Of a stretch of 64,000 nucleotides of DNA, positions 8,576-17,035 are shown piece by piece (position 1 is the first letter of the stretch; each line of letters opens with the position of its first letter). Origin of the DNA: Mesorhizobium sp. (lineage in GTDB: Bacteria; Pseudomonadota; Alphaproteobacteria; Rhizobiales; Rhizobiaceae). The stretch is from contig SUGL01000007.1 in assembly GCA_004963905.1 (NCBI GenBank), positions 108,228-172,227 of the forward strand. Reading direction: 5' to 3'. A model generated the notes under the pieces. That model was not told the DNA's origin. It ran no database searches and saw only the letters and a list, made by a program, of their open reading frames with translations. The position numbers and the translations under genes were made by a program.

Positions 8576-9424
8576 ATGACCTTGCAGCACATCGAACGTC
8601 CAATCGGCATCGGCAGGCGTGACGGCGGTAATGGCTTCGGTACCGAGGCCCTGCGGCTGGCCGGCCGGACCTCGGCGCGGATCCTGTCGCGCTATGGCCT
8701 GCTTCTCGGCTTCCTGGCGCTTTGGCAGGTGGCGGCAAGAAGCGGCTGGGTCAACGCGGCGGTGCTGCCGCCGATCGACGCGATCGTCGCCGCGCTCTGG
8801 AAGGGGCTTGCCGGCGGCAGCCTGCTCGGCGACATCGCCATCAGCCTGCAGCGCGCCGGCCTGGCCTTCGCGGCGGCCGTCCTCGTCGCCATCCCGCTCG
8901 GCCTTGTCATGGGCCAGGTGCGGACCGTCGAAACCGCGCTCGATCCTATCCTGCAGCTCTTCCGCCAGACCTCGGCGCTGGCGCTGTATCCGGTCTTCAT
9001 CCTGCTCTTGGGACTGGGCGAGGCCTCCAAGGTGTTCGTCATCTTCTGGGCGACGCTTTTTCCGCTGCTCCTCAACACCATCAGCGGCGTCAAGGAGGTC
9101 GACCCCAAGCTGCTCGAGATGGCGCGCGTCTACGGTGCCCGACGCTTGACTATTTTCCGCCGCGTCGTGCTGCCAGGCGCGGTGCCTTCGATCTTCGTCG
9201 GCTTGAGGCTCGGCGCCACCACCGCGCTGCTGCTGCTGATCGCCTCGGAAATGATCGGCGCCAACAAGGGCATCGGCTTCCAGGTGATGAACGCGCAGTA
9301 CAATTTCCAGATCCCGCTGATGTTCGCGGCGATCGTCATCCTGGCAGCGCTTGGGCTCATCGCCAACCAGGCGCTGGTCAGCCTGCAGCGGCGACTCTGC
9401 CGTTGGAGCAGCACCGTCGGCTAA
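8576..9424 (+). CDS. ABC transporter permease (SsuC/TauC type)
   Basis: A 282-residue inner-membrane permease with about six membrane segments and the cytoplasmic EAA-type loop (LLEMARVYGARRLTIFRRVV) that docks the ATPase. It forms the pore of the importer made with the two following genes. The start at 8576 is preceded by GAGGAGG; an upstream extension is unlike the family and overlaps the monooxygenase gene. This class of permease serves sulfonate, taurine and nitrate importers. The adjacent monooxygenase favours a sulfur compound. Confidence 0.9.
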   Translation: MTLQHIERPIGIGRRDGGNGFGTEALRLAGRTSARILSRYGLLLGFLALWQVAARSGWVNAAVLPPIDAIVAALWKGLAGGSLLGDIAISLQRAGLAFAAAVLVAIPLGLVMGQVRTVETALDPILQLFRQTSALALYPVFILLLGLGEASKVFVIFWATLFPLLLNTISGVKEVDPKLLEMARVYGARRLTIFRRVVLPGAVPSIFVGLRLGATTALLLLIASEMIGANKGIGFQVMNAQYNFQIPLMFAAIVILAALGLIANQALVSLQRRLCRWSSTVG

Positions 9425-9469
9425 GCCGCCAGTCTTCCTCGTCATTCCTGAACCATGAAAGGCCGGACC

Positions 9470-10468
9470 ATGACCATCACACGCCGTTCGCTCCTCCTGC
9501 GTGCCCCGCTTGCCGCCGGCATCATCGCCGCCGGCCTGCCTTCGATCGCCCGCTCGCAGGCCGCTTCCGTCAAGATCCGCTATCTCGCCAGCCGCGGCGG
9601 CATTTCCCCGCACGAGCTCGCCGCCGAGCTCGGTTATTTCAAGGGTCTCGGCATCGAGCTCGAGAATGTCGGCTATGCCGCGGGCGGCCCCGAATCGCTG
9701 TTCGCGCTCGCCTCCGGCAGCGTCGACCTGGGTTCGGCCGCCACGCCGGCCGTGATCAACTCGATCGCCGGCGGCAACGACTTCGTCGCCGCCTATCCGA
9801 GCAACGGCATCAACAAGGAGGTCAAGAGCGTCTTCTATGTGCTGGAGGATAGCCCGATCAAATCGATCGCGGATATCGCGGGCAAGACGATCTCGGTCAA
9901 TACGCTCGGCGCCCATCTCGACTATACGGTGCGCGAGGCGCTGCGGGGCGTCGGCCTGCCGCCGGACGCCGCCAAGCTGGTCGTGGTGCCGGGGCCGCAG
10001 CTCGAGCAGACCTTGCGGTCGCGCCAGGTCGATGTCGCGGGTCTCGGCTACTGGCAGGCGACCTTCGCCGGCCAGCTGGTCAGCAATGGCGGCGTGCGCG
10101 GCATCTTCAACGATACCGACGTACTCGGCGAGATCGCCGGCGGTTTCGTGGTGCTGCGGCGCGATTTCATCGCCGCCAATCCCGACGCCGCCCGCAACTT
10201 CGTAGAGCAGTCCGCACGCGCCGCCGACTGGTCGCGACAGAACCCGGACGAGGCGCGCAAGGTGCTCGCCGGCGTCCTCGACAAGCGCGGCGAGAATGGC
10301 GAGCTGGCTCGTTTCTGGACCGGCTTCGGCCTGCGCGAAAAAGCGGCCGTGACGGACCGCGACGTCGACTTCTGGGTAAGCGTCCTCGAACGCGACGGCC
10401 GGTTGCCGAAAGGCAAGCTCAAGGCTGCCGATATCCTCTACCGTCCGGGCGAGACCAAGACCAACTGA
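9470..10468 (+). CDS. ABC substrate-binding protein (SsuA-like) with Tat-type signal
   Basis: A 332-residue periplasmic binding protein. The N-terminus TRRSLLLRAPLAAGIIAAGL has a twin-arginine pair followed by a hydrophobic stretch and a likely cleavage after ARSQA, so Tat export is probable. The mature part has the aliphatic-sulfonate/NMT1 fold (GYFKGLGIELENVGYA, GGPESLFALASGSVDLGSAA). I chose the ATG at 9470, preceded by AAAGG; another in-frame ATG is 15 bp upstream. It delivers the organosulfur ligand to the permease encoded just before it. Confidence 0.88.
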   Translation: MTITRRSLLLRAPLAAGIIAAGLPSIARSQAASVKIRYLASRGGISPHELAAELGYFKGLGIELENVGYAAGGPESLFALASGSVDLGSAATPAVINSIAGGNDFVAAYPSNGINKEVKSVFYVLEDSPIKSIADIAGKTISVNTLGAHLDYTVREALRGVGLPPDAAKLVVVPGPQLEQTLRSRQVDVAGLGYWQATFAGQLVSNGGVRGIFNDTDVLGEIAGGFVVLRRDFIAANPDAARNFVEQSARAADWSRQNPDEARKVLAGVLDKRGENGELARFWTGFGLREKAAVTDRDVDFWVSVLERDGRLPKGKLKAADILYRPGETKTN

Positions 10469-10485
10469 GCATGGAGGCGCAAGCC

Positions 10486-11247
10486 ATGGCGACGCCACGC
10501 AGCGGCGAGGTCACGATACGCGACCTGTCGAAATCCTTCAGCCTCGGCGGGCGCCAGCTTACCGTGCTGCGCTCGCTCAACCTCGATATCCGCCCCGGCG
10601 AATGCCTGGTCATCGTCGGCGCCAGCGGATCGGGCAAGACGACGCTGCTGCGCATCCTTGCTGGTCTGGAGAGGGCCGATGGCGGCGCCGTCGCCATCGA
10701 CGGCAGAGCGATCGAGGGCGTCGGCGAGGAGCGGGCGGTGATCTTCCAGGAGCCACGTCTGCTGCCTTGGCTCACCGTACTCGGCAATGTCGCCTTCGGC
10801 CTCGAGGTGCGCGGCGTGCCCAAGGCGGAGGCCGAGAAGCGGGCGCGCTTCTATATCGCGCTGGTCGGCCTCGCCGAATTCAGCGATGCCTATCCGAGAC
10901 AGCTCTCGGGCGGCATGGCGCAGCGCGTCGGCATCGCCAGGGCTCTGACGGTGCAGCCGGAGATCCTGCTGCTCGACGAGCCGCTCGGGGCCCTCGACGC
11001 CATGACCAAGATCTCCATGCAGGAGGAACTGGCGCGCATCTGGAGCGAGGAGAACGTCACCATGGTCGTGGTCACCCATGACCTGGAAGAAGCGATCTAT
11101 CTTGCGGACCGGGTGCTGATCCTGCCCAAGGAGAAGGGCGGCGCGGCAAGGCTCATCGATGTCGACCTGCCACGCCCGCGCGACCGCAGCGAAAGCCGTT
11201 TCGTGCGCTATCGCGAGGAACTGCTGCGCGAGTTCGGCCTGCATTAA
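10486..11247 (+). CDS. ABC transporter ATPase (SsuB/TauB type)
   Basis: A 253-residue ATP-binding subunit that drives the importer. Walker A is GASGSGKTT, the Q-loop lies in IFQEPRLLPWL, the signature is LSGGMAQR, Walker B is ILLLDEPLGAL, and the H-loop is in VVTHDLEEA. The EPRLLPWL wording is typical of nitrate/sulfonate/taurine ATPases. The ATG at 10486 is preferred because GGAGG lies 7 bases upstream; an ATG at 10471 is possible. It is the last gene of the cluster; the next gene converges 14 bp beyond its stop. Confidence 0.92.
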   Translation: MATPRSGEVTIRDLSKSFSLGGRQLTVLRSLNLDIRPGECLVIVGASGSGKTTLLRILAGLERADGGAVAIDGRAIEGVGEERAVIFQEPRLLPWLTVLGNVAFGLEVRGVPKAEAEKRARFYIALVGLAEFSDAYPRQLSGGMAQRVGIARALTVQPEILLLDEPLGALDAMTKISMQEELARIWSEENVTMVVVTHDLEEAIYLADRVLILPKEKGGAARLIDVDLPRPRDRSESRFVRYREELLREFGLH

Positions 11248-11261
11248 GGGATGCGCAAGCT

Positions 11262-11702
11262 TCAGCCGACGCCGGCCAGATCACTGTTCAGAGCATCCCG
11301 TAGCGCCTTCACCTGCCGGTTCAGGGCATCGAGCTCGGTCAGCGTCATTCCCGAGCGCTCGATCAGGGTCTCGTTCAGGCAATTGCACCGGACCAACAGC
11401 GCGCGTCCGGCCGCGGTCAGGTCGACCTGAACCTGACGTTCGTCGGCCCGGCTGCGCTGGCGCGTGACCAGTCCGGCTTGTTCCATGCGCTTCACCAGCG
11501 GCGTGATTGTGCTCGATTCCAAGGCGAGCCGATGCGCGATGCTGCCCACCGACATGCCGTCCGCCTCGCCCAGCGCGTTGAGCACGAGATATTGCGGATA
11601 GGTGATGCCCATTTCGTCCAGCATTGGTTTGTAGGTACGATTGATTGTCATGCTGGTGGCGTAAAGCGTGAAACAGAGCTGATTGTCCAAGGGGAGAGGC
11701 AC
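11262..11702 (-). CDS. OhrR-type MarR-family transcriptional regulator
   Basis: A 146-residue winged-helix regulator. DNQLCFTLYATS near the N-terminus holds Cys10 at the position of the peroxide-sensing cysteine of OhrR. Cys106 and Cys108 could resolve a disulfide. The recognition region is LALESSTITPLVKRMEQAG, and the wing is SRADERQVQVDLTAAG. The GTG at 11702 is chosen because AAAGGAT lies at the right distance; an upstream GTG (11729) lacks this. It is divergent from a haloperoxidase-like hydrolase gene across a gap full of inverted repeats, so it probably represses both in response to organic hydroperoxide (inference). Confidence 0.85.
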   Translation of the reverse strand: MPLPLDNQLCFTLYATSMTINRTYKPMLDEMGITYPQYLVLNALGEADGMSVGSIAHRLALESSTITPLVKRMEQAGLVTRQRSRADERQVQVDLTAAGRALLVRCNCLNETLIERSGMTLTELDALNRQVKALRDALNSDLAGVG

Positions 11703-11734
11703 GGCACGATCCTTTTGCCGACTGAGCACTGATT

Positions 11735-11776
11735 ATGTACCACAGAAAATGTTATCGTGATACATATTTTTTGTGG
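11735..11776. promoter_or_regulatory. Overlapping inverted repeats, likely OhrR-type operator
   Basis: Two interlocked inverted repeats lie in the divergent promoter. One pairs ATGTACCAC with GTGATACAT (centre 11750, one mismatch). The other pairs CCACAGAAAAT with ATTTTTTGTGG (centre 11758, one mismatch). A 10-bp palindrome TATCGCGATA follows at 11809-11818. The AT-rich 140-bp gap is the obvious target of the adjacent MarR/OhrR-type protein. Confidence 0.6.
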
Positions 11777-11851
11777 ACAAGTCGGCTCGATCGCGTTACG
11801 CATATCATTATCGCGATATTATTTATTGCGACAATTCAGAAGGAGATGGAG

Positions 11852-12709
11852 ATGACGGAAGCTTCGCAGACCAAGATCGGCAGCGGCACGATCACCACGA
11901 AGGACGGAACGCAGATCTTCTACAAGGACTGGGGGACCGGTCAGCCGATCGTCTTCCATCATGGCTGGCCGTTGAGCAGCGACGACTGGGATGCCCAGAT
12001 GCTGTTCTTCCTGTCGAAAGGCTACCGCGTCATCGCGCATGACCGCCGCGGCCACGGCCGCTCGACCCAGACCGACACCGGCAACGAGATGGACACCTAC
12101 GCCGCCGATGTGGCGGCACTCGTCGCGCATCTCGGCCTCAAGGACGCCATCCATGTCGGTCACTCCACCGGCGGCGGCGAGGTGGCGCGCTATGTCGCCC
12201 AATATGGTTCCGGCGGCCGCGTCGCCAAGGCGGTGCTGATCGGCGCCGTGCCGCCGATCATGCTCAAGACCGATGCCAATCCCGGCGGCCTGCCGATCGA
12301 GGTGTTCGATGGCTTCCGTTCGGCCCAGGCAGCCAACCGCGCCCAGTTCTTCCGCGACGTTCCGGCTGGTCCGTTCTACGGCTTCAACCGCCCGGGCGCG
12401 GTCGTGTCGCAGGGTGTCATCGACAATTGGTGGCGCCAGGGCATGATGGGCGGCACCAAGGCGCATTACGACTGCATCAAGGCTTTCTCGGAAACCGACT
12501 TCACCGAGGACCTGAGGAAGATCGACGTGCCGGTGCTGGTCATGCATGGCGACGACGACCAGATCGTGCCGATCGCCGACTCCGCGCTGCTGTCGATCAA
12601 GCTGCTCAAGAAGGGCGAGCTCAAGGTCTACAAGGGCTTCCCGCACGGCATGGCGACGACCCATGCGGATGTCATCAACGCCGACCTGTTGGCCTTCTTC
12701 AAGGCCTGA
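11852..12709 (+). CDS. Alpha/beta hydrolase, cofactor-free haloperoxidase type
   Basis: A 285-residue alpha/beta hydrolase of the non-heme chloroperoxidase/arylesterase group. It has the oxyanion HHGWP, the nucleophile elbow GHSTGGGE (Ser105), the acid in HGDDDQIVP (about residue 235) and the His in FPHGM (about 264). Such enzymes hydrolyse esters and can make peracids from peroxide. The start at 11852 has AAGGAG six bases upstream. Being divergent from an OhrR-like regulator suggests peroxide-linked expression. A strong terminator follows 20 bp after the stop. Confidence 0.88.
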   Translation: MTEASQTKIGSGTITTKDGTQIFYKDWGTGQPIVFHHGWPLSSDDWDAQMLFFLSKGYRVIAHDRRGHGRSTQTDTGNEMDTYAADVAALVAHLGLKDAIHVGHSTGGGEVARYVAQYGSGGRVAKAVLIGAVPPIMLKTDANPGGLPIEVFDGFRSAQAANRAQFFRDVPAGPFYGFNRPGAVVSQGVIDNWWRQGMMGGTKAHYDCIKAFSETDFTEDLRKIDVPVLVMHGDDDQIVPIADSALLSIKLLKKGELKVYKGFPHGMATTHADVINADLLAFFKA

Positions 12710-12729
12710 GCCCCCGCGCGAAAACAAAA

Positions 12730-12757
12730 AAAGCACCCGCCATCATGCGGGTGCTTT
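12730..12757. terminator. Bidirectional intrinsic terminator
   Basis: A perfect 11-bp stem (AAAGCACCCGC / GCGGGTGCTTT) with a 6-base loop is flanked by an A-run on the left and Ts on the right. It lies between the convergent hydrolase and exporter genes and can end transcripts from both sides. Confidence 0.9.
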
Positions 12758-12794
12758 GATCTTCAGGTTCTTCGCGGGCCGTGGTCGGCAAAAA

Positions 12795-14024
12795 TCAGGT
12801 CTTTCGGGCTTCCTTCATGTTTGGCAGGAACACCGTCAGCAGGCCGAGGAGGGGCAGGTAGGAGCAGATCTGGTAGACGAAGTCGATGCCCTTCATGTCG
12901 GCGATGACGCCGAGCACGGCGGCGGCGATGCCGCCCATGCCGAAGGCGAAGCCGAAGAAGATGCCGGCGATCATGCCGACGCGTCCAGGCACCAGTTCCT
13001 GCGCGAAGACGACGATGTTGGAGAAGGCCGACGACAGGATGAGGCCGATCAGCACGGTGAGCACCATCGTCCATTCCAGGTTGGCGTAGGGGAGCGCCAG
13101 CGTGAACGGCAGCACGCCGACGATCGAGAACCAGATCATCGCCTTCTGGCCGTAGCGGTCGCCGAACGGGCCGCCGAGCAGGATACCCAGCGCCGAAGCG
13201 CCGAGGAACAGGAACAGCATCACTTGGCTCATCTGCACCGAAACGCCGAACTTATGGATGGCGTAGAAGGTGTAGTAGCTGGAGAGCGAGGCAATATAGG
13301 CGTTCTTGCTCAGCACCAGCAGCGTCAGCACCGCCAGCGCCCACATGACCTTGCTGCGCGGGAAGGGCGAGACGTGGGCCGCTTGCTTGCGGGTGGCCAT
13401 CGAGGCGCGCAGCCGGCTGTACCAGCCGCCGACCTGCCACAAAACGACAATGCCGATCAGCGAGCCGACGGCGAACCAGGAAATGCTGGTCTGGCCGAAT
13501 GGCACGACGATGAAGGCGGCGAGCAGCGGTCCCATCGCCTGGCCGAAATTGCCGCCGACCTGGAACAGCGACTGCGCCAGGCCGAAGCGGCCGCCGGAGG
13601 CGAAGCGGGCAATGCGCGAGGATTCCGGGTGGAAGATCGCCGAGCCGATGCCGATCAGCGAGGCGCCGATCAGGAGCAGCCAGTAGTGGCCGGCATGGGC
13701 GAGCACCACCAACCCGACCAGCGACGAGGCCATGCCCCAAGGCAAGGAATAGGGCATAGGCCGCTTGTCGGTGATCATGCCGATCACCGGCTGCAGCAGC
13801 GAGGCCGTCACCTGGAAGGTGAAGGTCAAAAGGCCGATCTGCCAGAAGTCGAGACCGTAATTGTCCTTGAGCAGCGGATAGATGGCCGAAAGCAGCGACT
13901 GCATGATGTCGTTGACGCAGTGGCAGAAGCTCACCGCGAGAATGACGGTGAAGGCCGTCGCTTGCGCCGAGGGGTGACTGGCCGCCGCTGGGGCAGCGAC
14001 GGCGGTGGCGGTCGTATCGGTCAA
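12795..14024 (-). CDS. MFS exporter, fosmidomycin-resistance (Fsr) type
   Basis: A 409-residue major facilitator with about 12 membrane segments. The diagnostic stretch IFHPESSRIARFASGGRFGL followed by AQSLFQVGGNFGQAMG between the halves matches the Fsr/MFS subgroup that exports fosmidomycin-like and other drugs. The N-terminal 25 residues are a Thr/Ala-rich cytoplasmic leader. It is divergent from an AraC-family gene 128 bp away, which probably regulates it. The physiological substrate is unknown. Confidence 0.88.
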   Translation of the reverse strand: MTDTTATAVAAPAAASHPSAQATAFTVILAVSFCHCVNDIMQSLLSAIYPLLKDNYGLDFWQIGLLTFTFQVTASLLQPVIGMITDKRPMPYSLPWGMASSLVGLVVLAHAGHYWLLLIGASLIGIGSAIFHPESSRIARFASGGRFGLAQSLFQVGGNFGQAMGPLLAAFIVVPFGQTSISWFAVGSLIGIVVLWQVGGWYSRLRASMATRKQAAHVSPFPRSKVMWALAVLTLLVLSKNAYIASLSSYYTFYAIHKFGVSVQMSQVMLFLFLGASALGILLGGPFGDRYGQKAMIWFSIVGVLPFTLALPYANLEWTMVLTVLIGLILSSAFSNIVVFAQELVPGRVGMIAGIFFGFAFGMGGIAAAVLGVIADMKGIDFVYQICSYLPLLGLLTVFLPNMKEARKT

Positions 14025-14152
14025 GGCAATGCTCCGTGGTCTTTTTGGCGGCGAACCGCAGGCAGTCTGTTAGGACGCTTGCCTTATAATCGGCTTGAAT
14101 GGCGACTTCTTTCGTGGTTTGGTCCAATAGTTTCGCAAGTGGGCCACATCCG

Positions 14153-15037
14153 ATGCCGCACGGCCGGGAAATCTTCAGGGGTGACGCAGCCGAGCTCGGC
14201 CGGCTGCACGAAAGCCGCTGGCAATGGCTGGAGCAGGCGGTCGGGCCTGCGGTCGCGCTGCCGACCGAATATCCCGACGGCTACCACGTGCCGCGGCACC
14301 GCCACAGCCGCAGCCAGTTGCTGCATGCGCTGGTCGGCGTCGTGCTAGTGACGACGAAGCACGGCCGCTGGATGGTTCCGCCCGACCATGCAATGTGGAT
14401 ACCGGCCGGCATCGAACACTCGGTCGAGATGCTGGGCGATGTCTCGATGCGCTCGGTCTATGTCGTGCCGGATGCCATTCCCGGCCTGCCTGGGGGCTTG
14501 CGTGTCGTCGGTATCACCGAACTGATGCACAGCCTGATCGTGGAATCGGAGAAGCTGCCGCAGGGCGGCGAGCTCGAAGGGCGCGGCGGGCTGATCATGG
14601 GGCTCCTACTGCACGAGATCCCGAACCTGCCGGAACGGCCGCTCGGCTTGCCTTTCCCGTCGGACTCGAAGCTCGCGGCTCTCTGCCGGCGCTTCGTGGC
14701 GGCGCCTTCGCCGCACGCCACGATCGACGAATGGGCGGATGCCGCGGGCATGAGCCGGCGCTCCTTCACCCGCGCCTTCCATCGCCAGACCGGGCTGTCG
14801 CTGTCGACATGGCGCCAGCAGGCCTGTCTGTTCGCCGCGCTGCCCCGGCTGGCCGACGGCGAGCCGATCACCAGGGTGGCGCTCGACCTCGGCTACGACA
14901 GCGTGCCGGCCTTCATCACCATGTTCAAGCGCATGCTGGGCGCCTCGCCACGCGGCTATATGCGCGGCGCGCGCGAGGCGGGCGAAGGCAGCAAGCGGCT
15001 GGCCGGTTTGACCCAGGCCGGCAGCGCCCCCGTTTAA
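14153..15037 (+). CDS. AraC-family transcriptional regulator with cupin sensor
   Basis: About 294 residues. An N-terminal cupin-like half (YHVPRHRHSRSQLLHALVG, WMVPPDHAMWIPAGIEHSVE) is followed by two C-terminal helix-turn-helix motifs (DEWADAAGMSRRSFTRAFHR and TRVALDLGYDSVPAFITMFK). It probably senses a small ligand and controls the divergent exporter. The start is uncertain: the ATG at 14153 leaves room for the divergent promoters, while an ATG at 14099 adds 18 residues. The stop codon lies inside the arm of a 146-bp palindrome shared with prs. Confidence 0.85.
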   Translation: MPHGREIFRGDAAELGRLHESRWQWLEQAVGPAVALPTEYPDGYHVPRHRHSRSQLLHALVGVVLVTTKHGRWMVPPDHAMWIPAGIEHSVEMLGDVSMRSVYVVPDAIPGLPGGLRVVGITELMHSLIVESEKLPQGGELEGRGGLIMGLLLHEIPNLPERPLGLPFPSDSKLAALCRRFVAAPSPHATIDEWADAAGMSRRSFTRAFHRQTGLSLSTWRQQACLFAALPRLADGEPITRVALDLGYDSVPAFITMFKRMLGASPRGYMRGAREAGEGSKRLAGLTQAGSAPV

Positions 15038-15180
15038 GGCGTGTTGATATTCAGGTGATGCCGGCCTGCAAATGGAGGTTTCCTGCGCTTCCGGTGCTCA
15101 CGTACTTCAAGTACGCTCCGCTCCGGTTCTCGGAACCCGCCATTTTCGGCTCGGCCTGACCTGAATCTCAACACGCCTTA
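15035..15180. repeat. 146-bp palindromic repeat between convergent stops, copy 1
   Basis: The left arm TAAGGCGTGTTGATATTCAG and the right arm ending ATCTCAACACGCCTTA pair with few mismatches. The core has a second inverted pair around CTCACGTACTTCAAGTACG. The left arm starts with the AraC gene's TAA; the right arm ends with the complement of the prs TAA, so each gene's stop codon is part of the element. A second copy is at 34457-34600. Confidence 0.85.
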
Positions 15181-16113
15181 ATCGAAAAGGCTGGAGACCG
15201 ATTCCTCGGTCGCCGTGCGCGAGATCGCTTCGCCCATCAGGTCGGCGATAGAAATGACGCGGATGTTGGGCGCGTCGAGCACGGCCTGGCTCGGCTGGAT
15301 GGAATCGGTGATCACCAGTTCCTGCAGCTTCGAGCCGGCGATGCGGGTCACCGCGCCGCCCGAGAGCACGCCATGGGTGATGTAGGCGGTGACGCTGGTG
15401 GCGCCGTTGTTGAGCAGCGCTTCGGCCGCGTTGCAGAGCGTGCCGCCCGAATCGACGATGTCGTCGATCAACAGGCAGTCCTTGCCGGCGACGGCACCGA
15501 TGATGTTCATGACCTCGGATTCGCCGGGGCGCTCGCGCCGCTTGTCGACGATGGCGAGCTGCGCATCGAAGCGCTTGGCCAGCGCGCGCGCCCGCACCAC
15601 GCCGCCGATGTCGGGCGACACGACGACGACGTTGCCGAGCTGCTTGTATTTCGCCTTCACGTCGCGGGCCATCACCGGCACCGAGAACAAATTGTCGGTC
15701 GGGATGTCGAAGAAGCCCTGGATCTGACCGGCGTGGAGGTCGAGCGTCAGCACGCGGTCGGCGCCCGCGCGGGTTATCATGTTGGCGACGAGCTTGGCCG
15801 AGATCGGCGTGCGGCCGGAGGCGCGGCGATCCTGCCTGGCATAGCCGAAATAGGGGATGACCGCCGTGATGCGCCGGGCGGAGGAGCGCATGAAGGCATC
15901 CATCATGATGAGAAGTTCCATCAGATGGTCGTTTGTCGGGAAAGAAGTGGACTGCAGGATGAAGACATCCTCGCCGCGCACGTTCTCCTGGATCTCGACG
16001 AAGATTTCTTGATCGGCGAAGCGCCTGACGCTGGCCTTCCCCAGCGGAATGTTGAGATAGCGAGCGACCGCCTCGGCCAGCACCCTGTTGGAATTGCCCG
16101 CGAAAAGCTTCAT
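15178..16113 (-). CDS. prs: Ribose-phosphate pyrophosphokinase
   Basis: Makes PRPP from ribose 5-phosphate and ATP, feeding nucleotide, His and Trp synthesis. At 311 residues it has the family length. Visible are [20 protein letters not shown], the ATP-site [11 protein letters not shown], the Mg2+/PRPP signature [20 protein letters not shown] and the ribose-phosphate loop [13 protein letters not shown]. Its stop is embedded in the palindromic repeat shared with the convergent AraC gene. The 256-bp gap upstream holds its promoter. Confidence 0.97.
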   Translation of the reverse strand: MKLFAGNSNRVLAEAVARYLNIPLGKASVRRFADQEIFVEIQENVRGEDVFILQSTSFPTNDHLMELLIMMDAFMRSSARRITAVIPYFGYARQDRRASGRTPISAKLVANMITRAGADRVLTLDLHAGQIQGFFDIPTDNLFSVPVMARDVKAKYKQLGNVVVVSPDIGGVVRARALAKRFDAQLAIVDKRRERPGESEVMNIIGAVAGKDCLLIDDIVDSGGTLCNAAEALLNNGATSVTAYITHGVLSGGAVTRIAGSKLQELVITDSIQPSQAVLDAPNIRVISIADLMGEAISRTATEESVSSLFD

Positions 16114-16332
16114 GCACCGTTCCTGGTGAAGGATGGAGAGACCCGACAGACTCTCATGAGCCTTTTAAGCGGGCTTTTAGCGGCCCGCGCCGGTATTGCA
16201 AGCCTCGTGATCGGGAATCCTTCGAGAAGGTGCAACAAAGGCCGATTGCATCGCAAGCCGGCAACAGATCCGTTGGGGCAGTTTCAACGCGTGGCGGAAC
16301 CGCTGAATCGCTCCAGCTATCTGCTTCGACGT

Positions 16333-16370
16333 GGACGGAAAATCGTTGCACGGTTGTCGTGGAGTTGCTC
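16333..16370 (-). repeat. Degenerate copy of the 46-bp GAGCAATTCC element
   Basis: Read on the minus strand it starts GAGCAACTCC directly in the lipoprotein gene's stop codon (TAGAGCAA) and continues to TTTTCCGTCC. This matches the better copies at 30371, 32177, 45048 and 59387 with several changes. The abutment to TAG is the same as in the 45048 copy. Confidence 0.55.
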
Positions 16371-16981
16371 TAGCCGGCGCCGCCGCTGCCGAGCCAGGCG
16401 GTGAACTGGTCGATCGTCTGATCGGCGATCGCCTGCATGACCGAGGGCGCGACCGCCGGCCAGCCTTCGCCGCTGCCGACCGATGGCGCCTTCTGCTGGC
16501 CGTTGATCCGATGCAGGCGGTTGCCCGACGGATCGTAGACGTCCCAGACATAGATGACGGTGGTGTCCTTGCCTTCGGACATCGTCGAAAAATAGCCTTT
16601 CAGCACATGCGTCGCCGTCTGGTCGGTGCTGCCGACCAGCGTCACGCCGCGTTGCCTGGCGCGCGCCTGCAATTCCGCAGTCAGGGGCGCTGCCGCCTCC
16701 ACGGAGGCGCCGACGATCGGCGCCACCTGCAGCCGGGTCTTGGCGATTGCGGCGGTCTGAGCCGGCGTGGCGGGCGTCGAAGCCGCCGCCGTTGTTGTGG
16801 GGGCAGGCGCGGTCGTGGTCGGGGAGGTGGTGGCCGACATGCCCTGGGTGGCCGGCAAGGCCTGAGCCGAATTCGCCGGCGGCTTGACGGCGGAAGGATC
16901 GAGGACGTCCTTGGCGTTGGTGCAAGCGCCAAGCGCCAGCGCCGCAAGCAATGACACGGTCGTCATCTGCGATCGTCTCAT
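16370..16981 (-). CDS. Conserved lipoprotein of unknown function
   Basis: 203 residues. The N-terminus MRRSQMTTVSLLAALALGAC is a lipoprotein signal with lipobox LALGAC. A Thr/Ala/Pro-rich linker (about residues 35-80) leads to a folded C-terminal domain containing THVLKGYFSTM and VIYVWDVYDPSGNRLHRING, which resembles periplasmic LPS/penicillin-binding-type accessory domains only loosely. I do not recognise a function. It lies between prs and the M24-fold gene in a conserved-looking envelope neighbourhood, with a repeat element at its stop. Confidence 0.8.
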   Translation of the reverse strand: MRRSQMTTVSLLAALALGACTNAKDVLDPSAVKPPANSAQALPATQGMSATTSPTTTAPAPTTTAAASTPATPAQTAAIAKTRLQVAPIVGASVEAAAPLTAELQARARQRGVTLVGSTDQTATHVLKGYFSTMSEGKDTTVIYVWDVYDPSGNRLHRINGQQKAPSVGSGEGWPAVAPSVMQAIADQTIDQFTAWLGSGGAG

Positions 16982-17035
16982 TTGCCCGAAAACTCCCTGG
17001 TGGCGACGCCCCCGCGTGAACCAATCATTATGGAT

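Noticed and set aside
7180-8610. A 476-codon minus-strand frame opposite the flavin monooxygenase
   Set aside because: Antisense to a clear LLM-class enzyme, with no domain or start signal.
8492-10498. A 668-codon minus-strand frame across the ABC permease and binding-protein genes
   Set aside because: It spans two well-defined plus-strand genes and their gap; the composition is that of an antisense shadow.
16114-16332. Possible tRNA or small RNA in the prs upstream gap
   Set aside because: I could not form a cloverleaf or find a terminator; the sequence shows only a degenerate repeat near its end.
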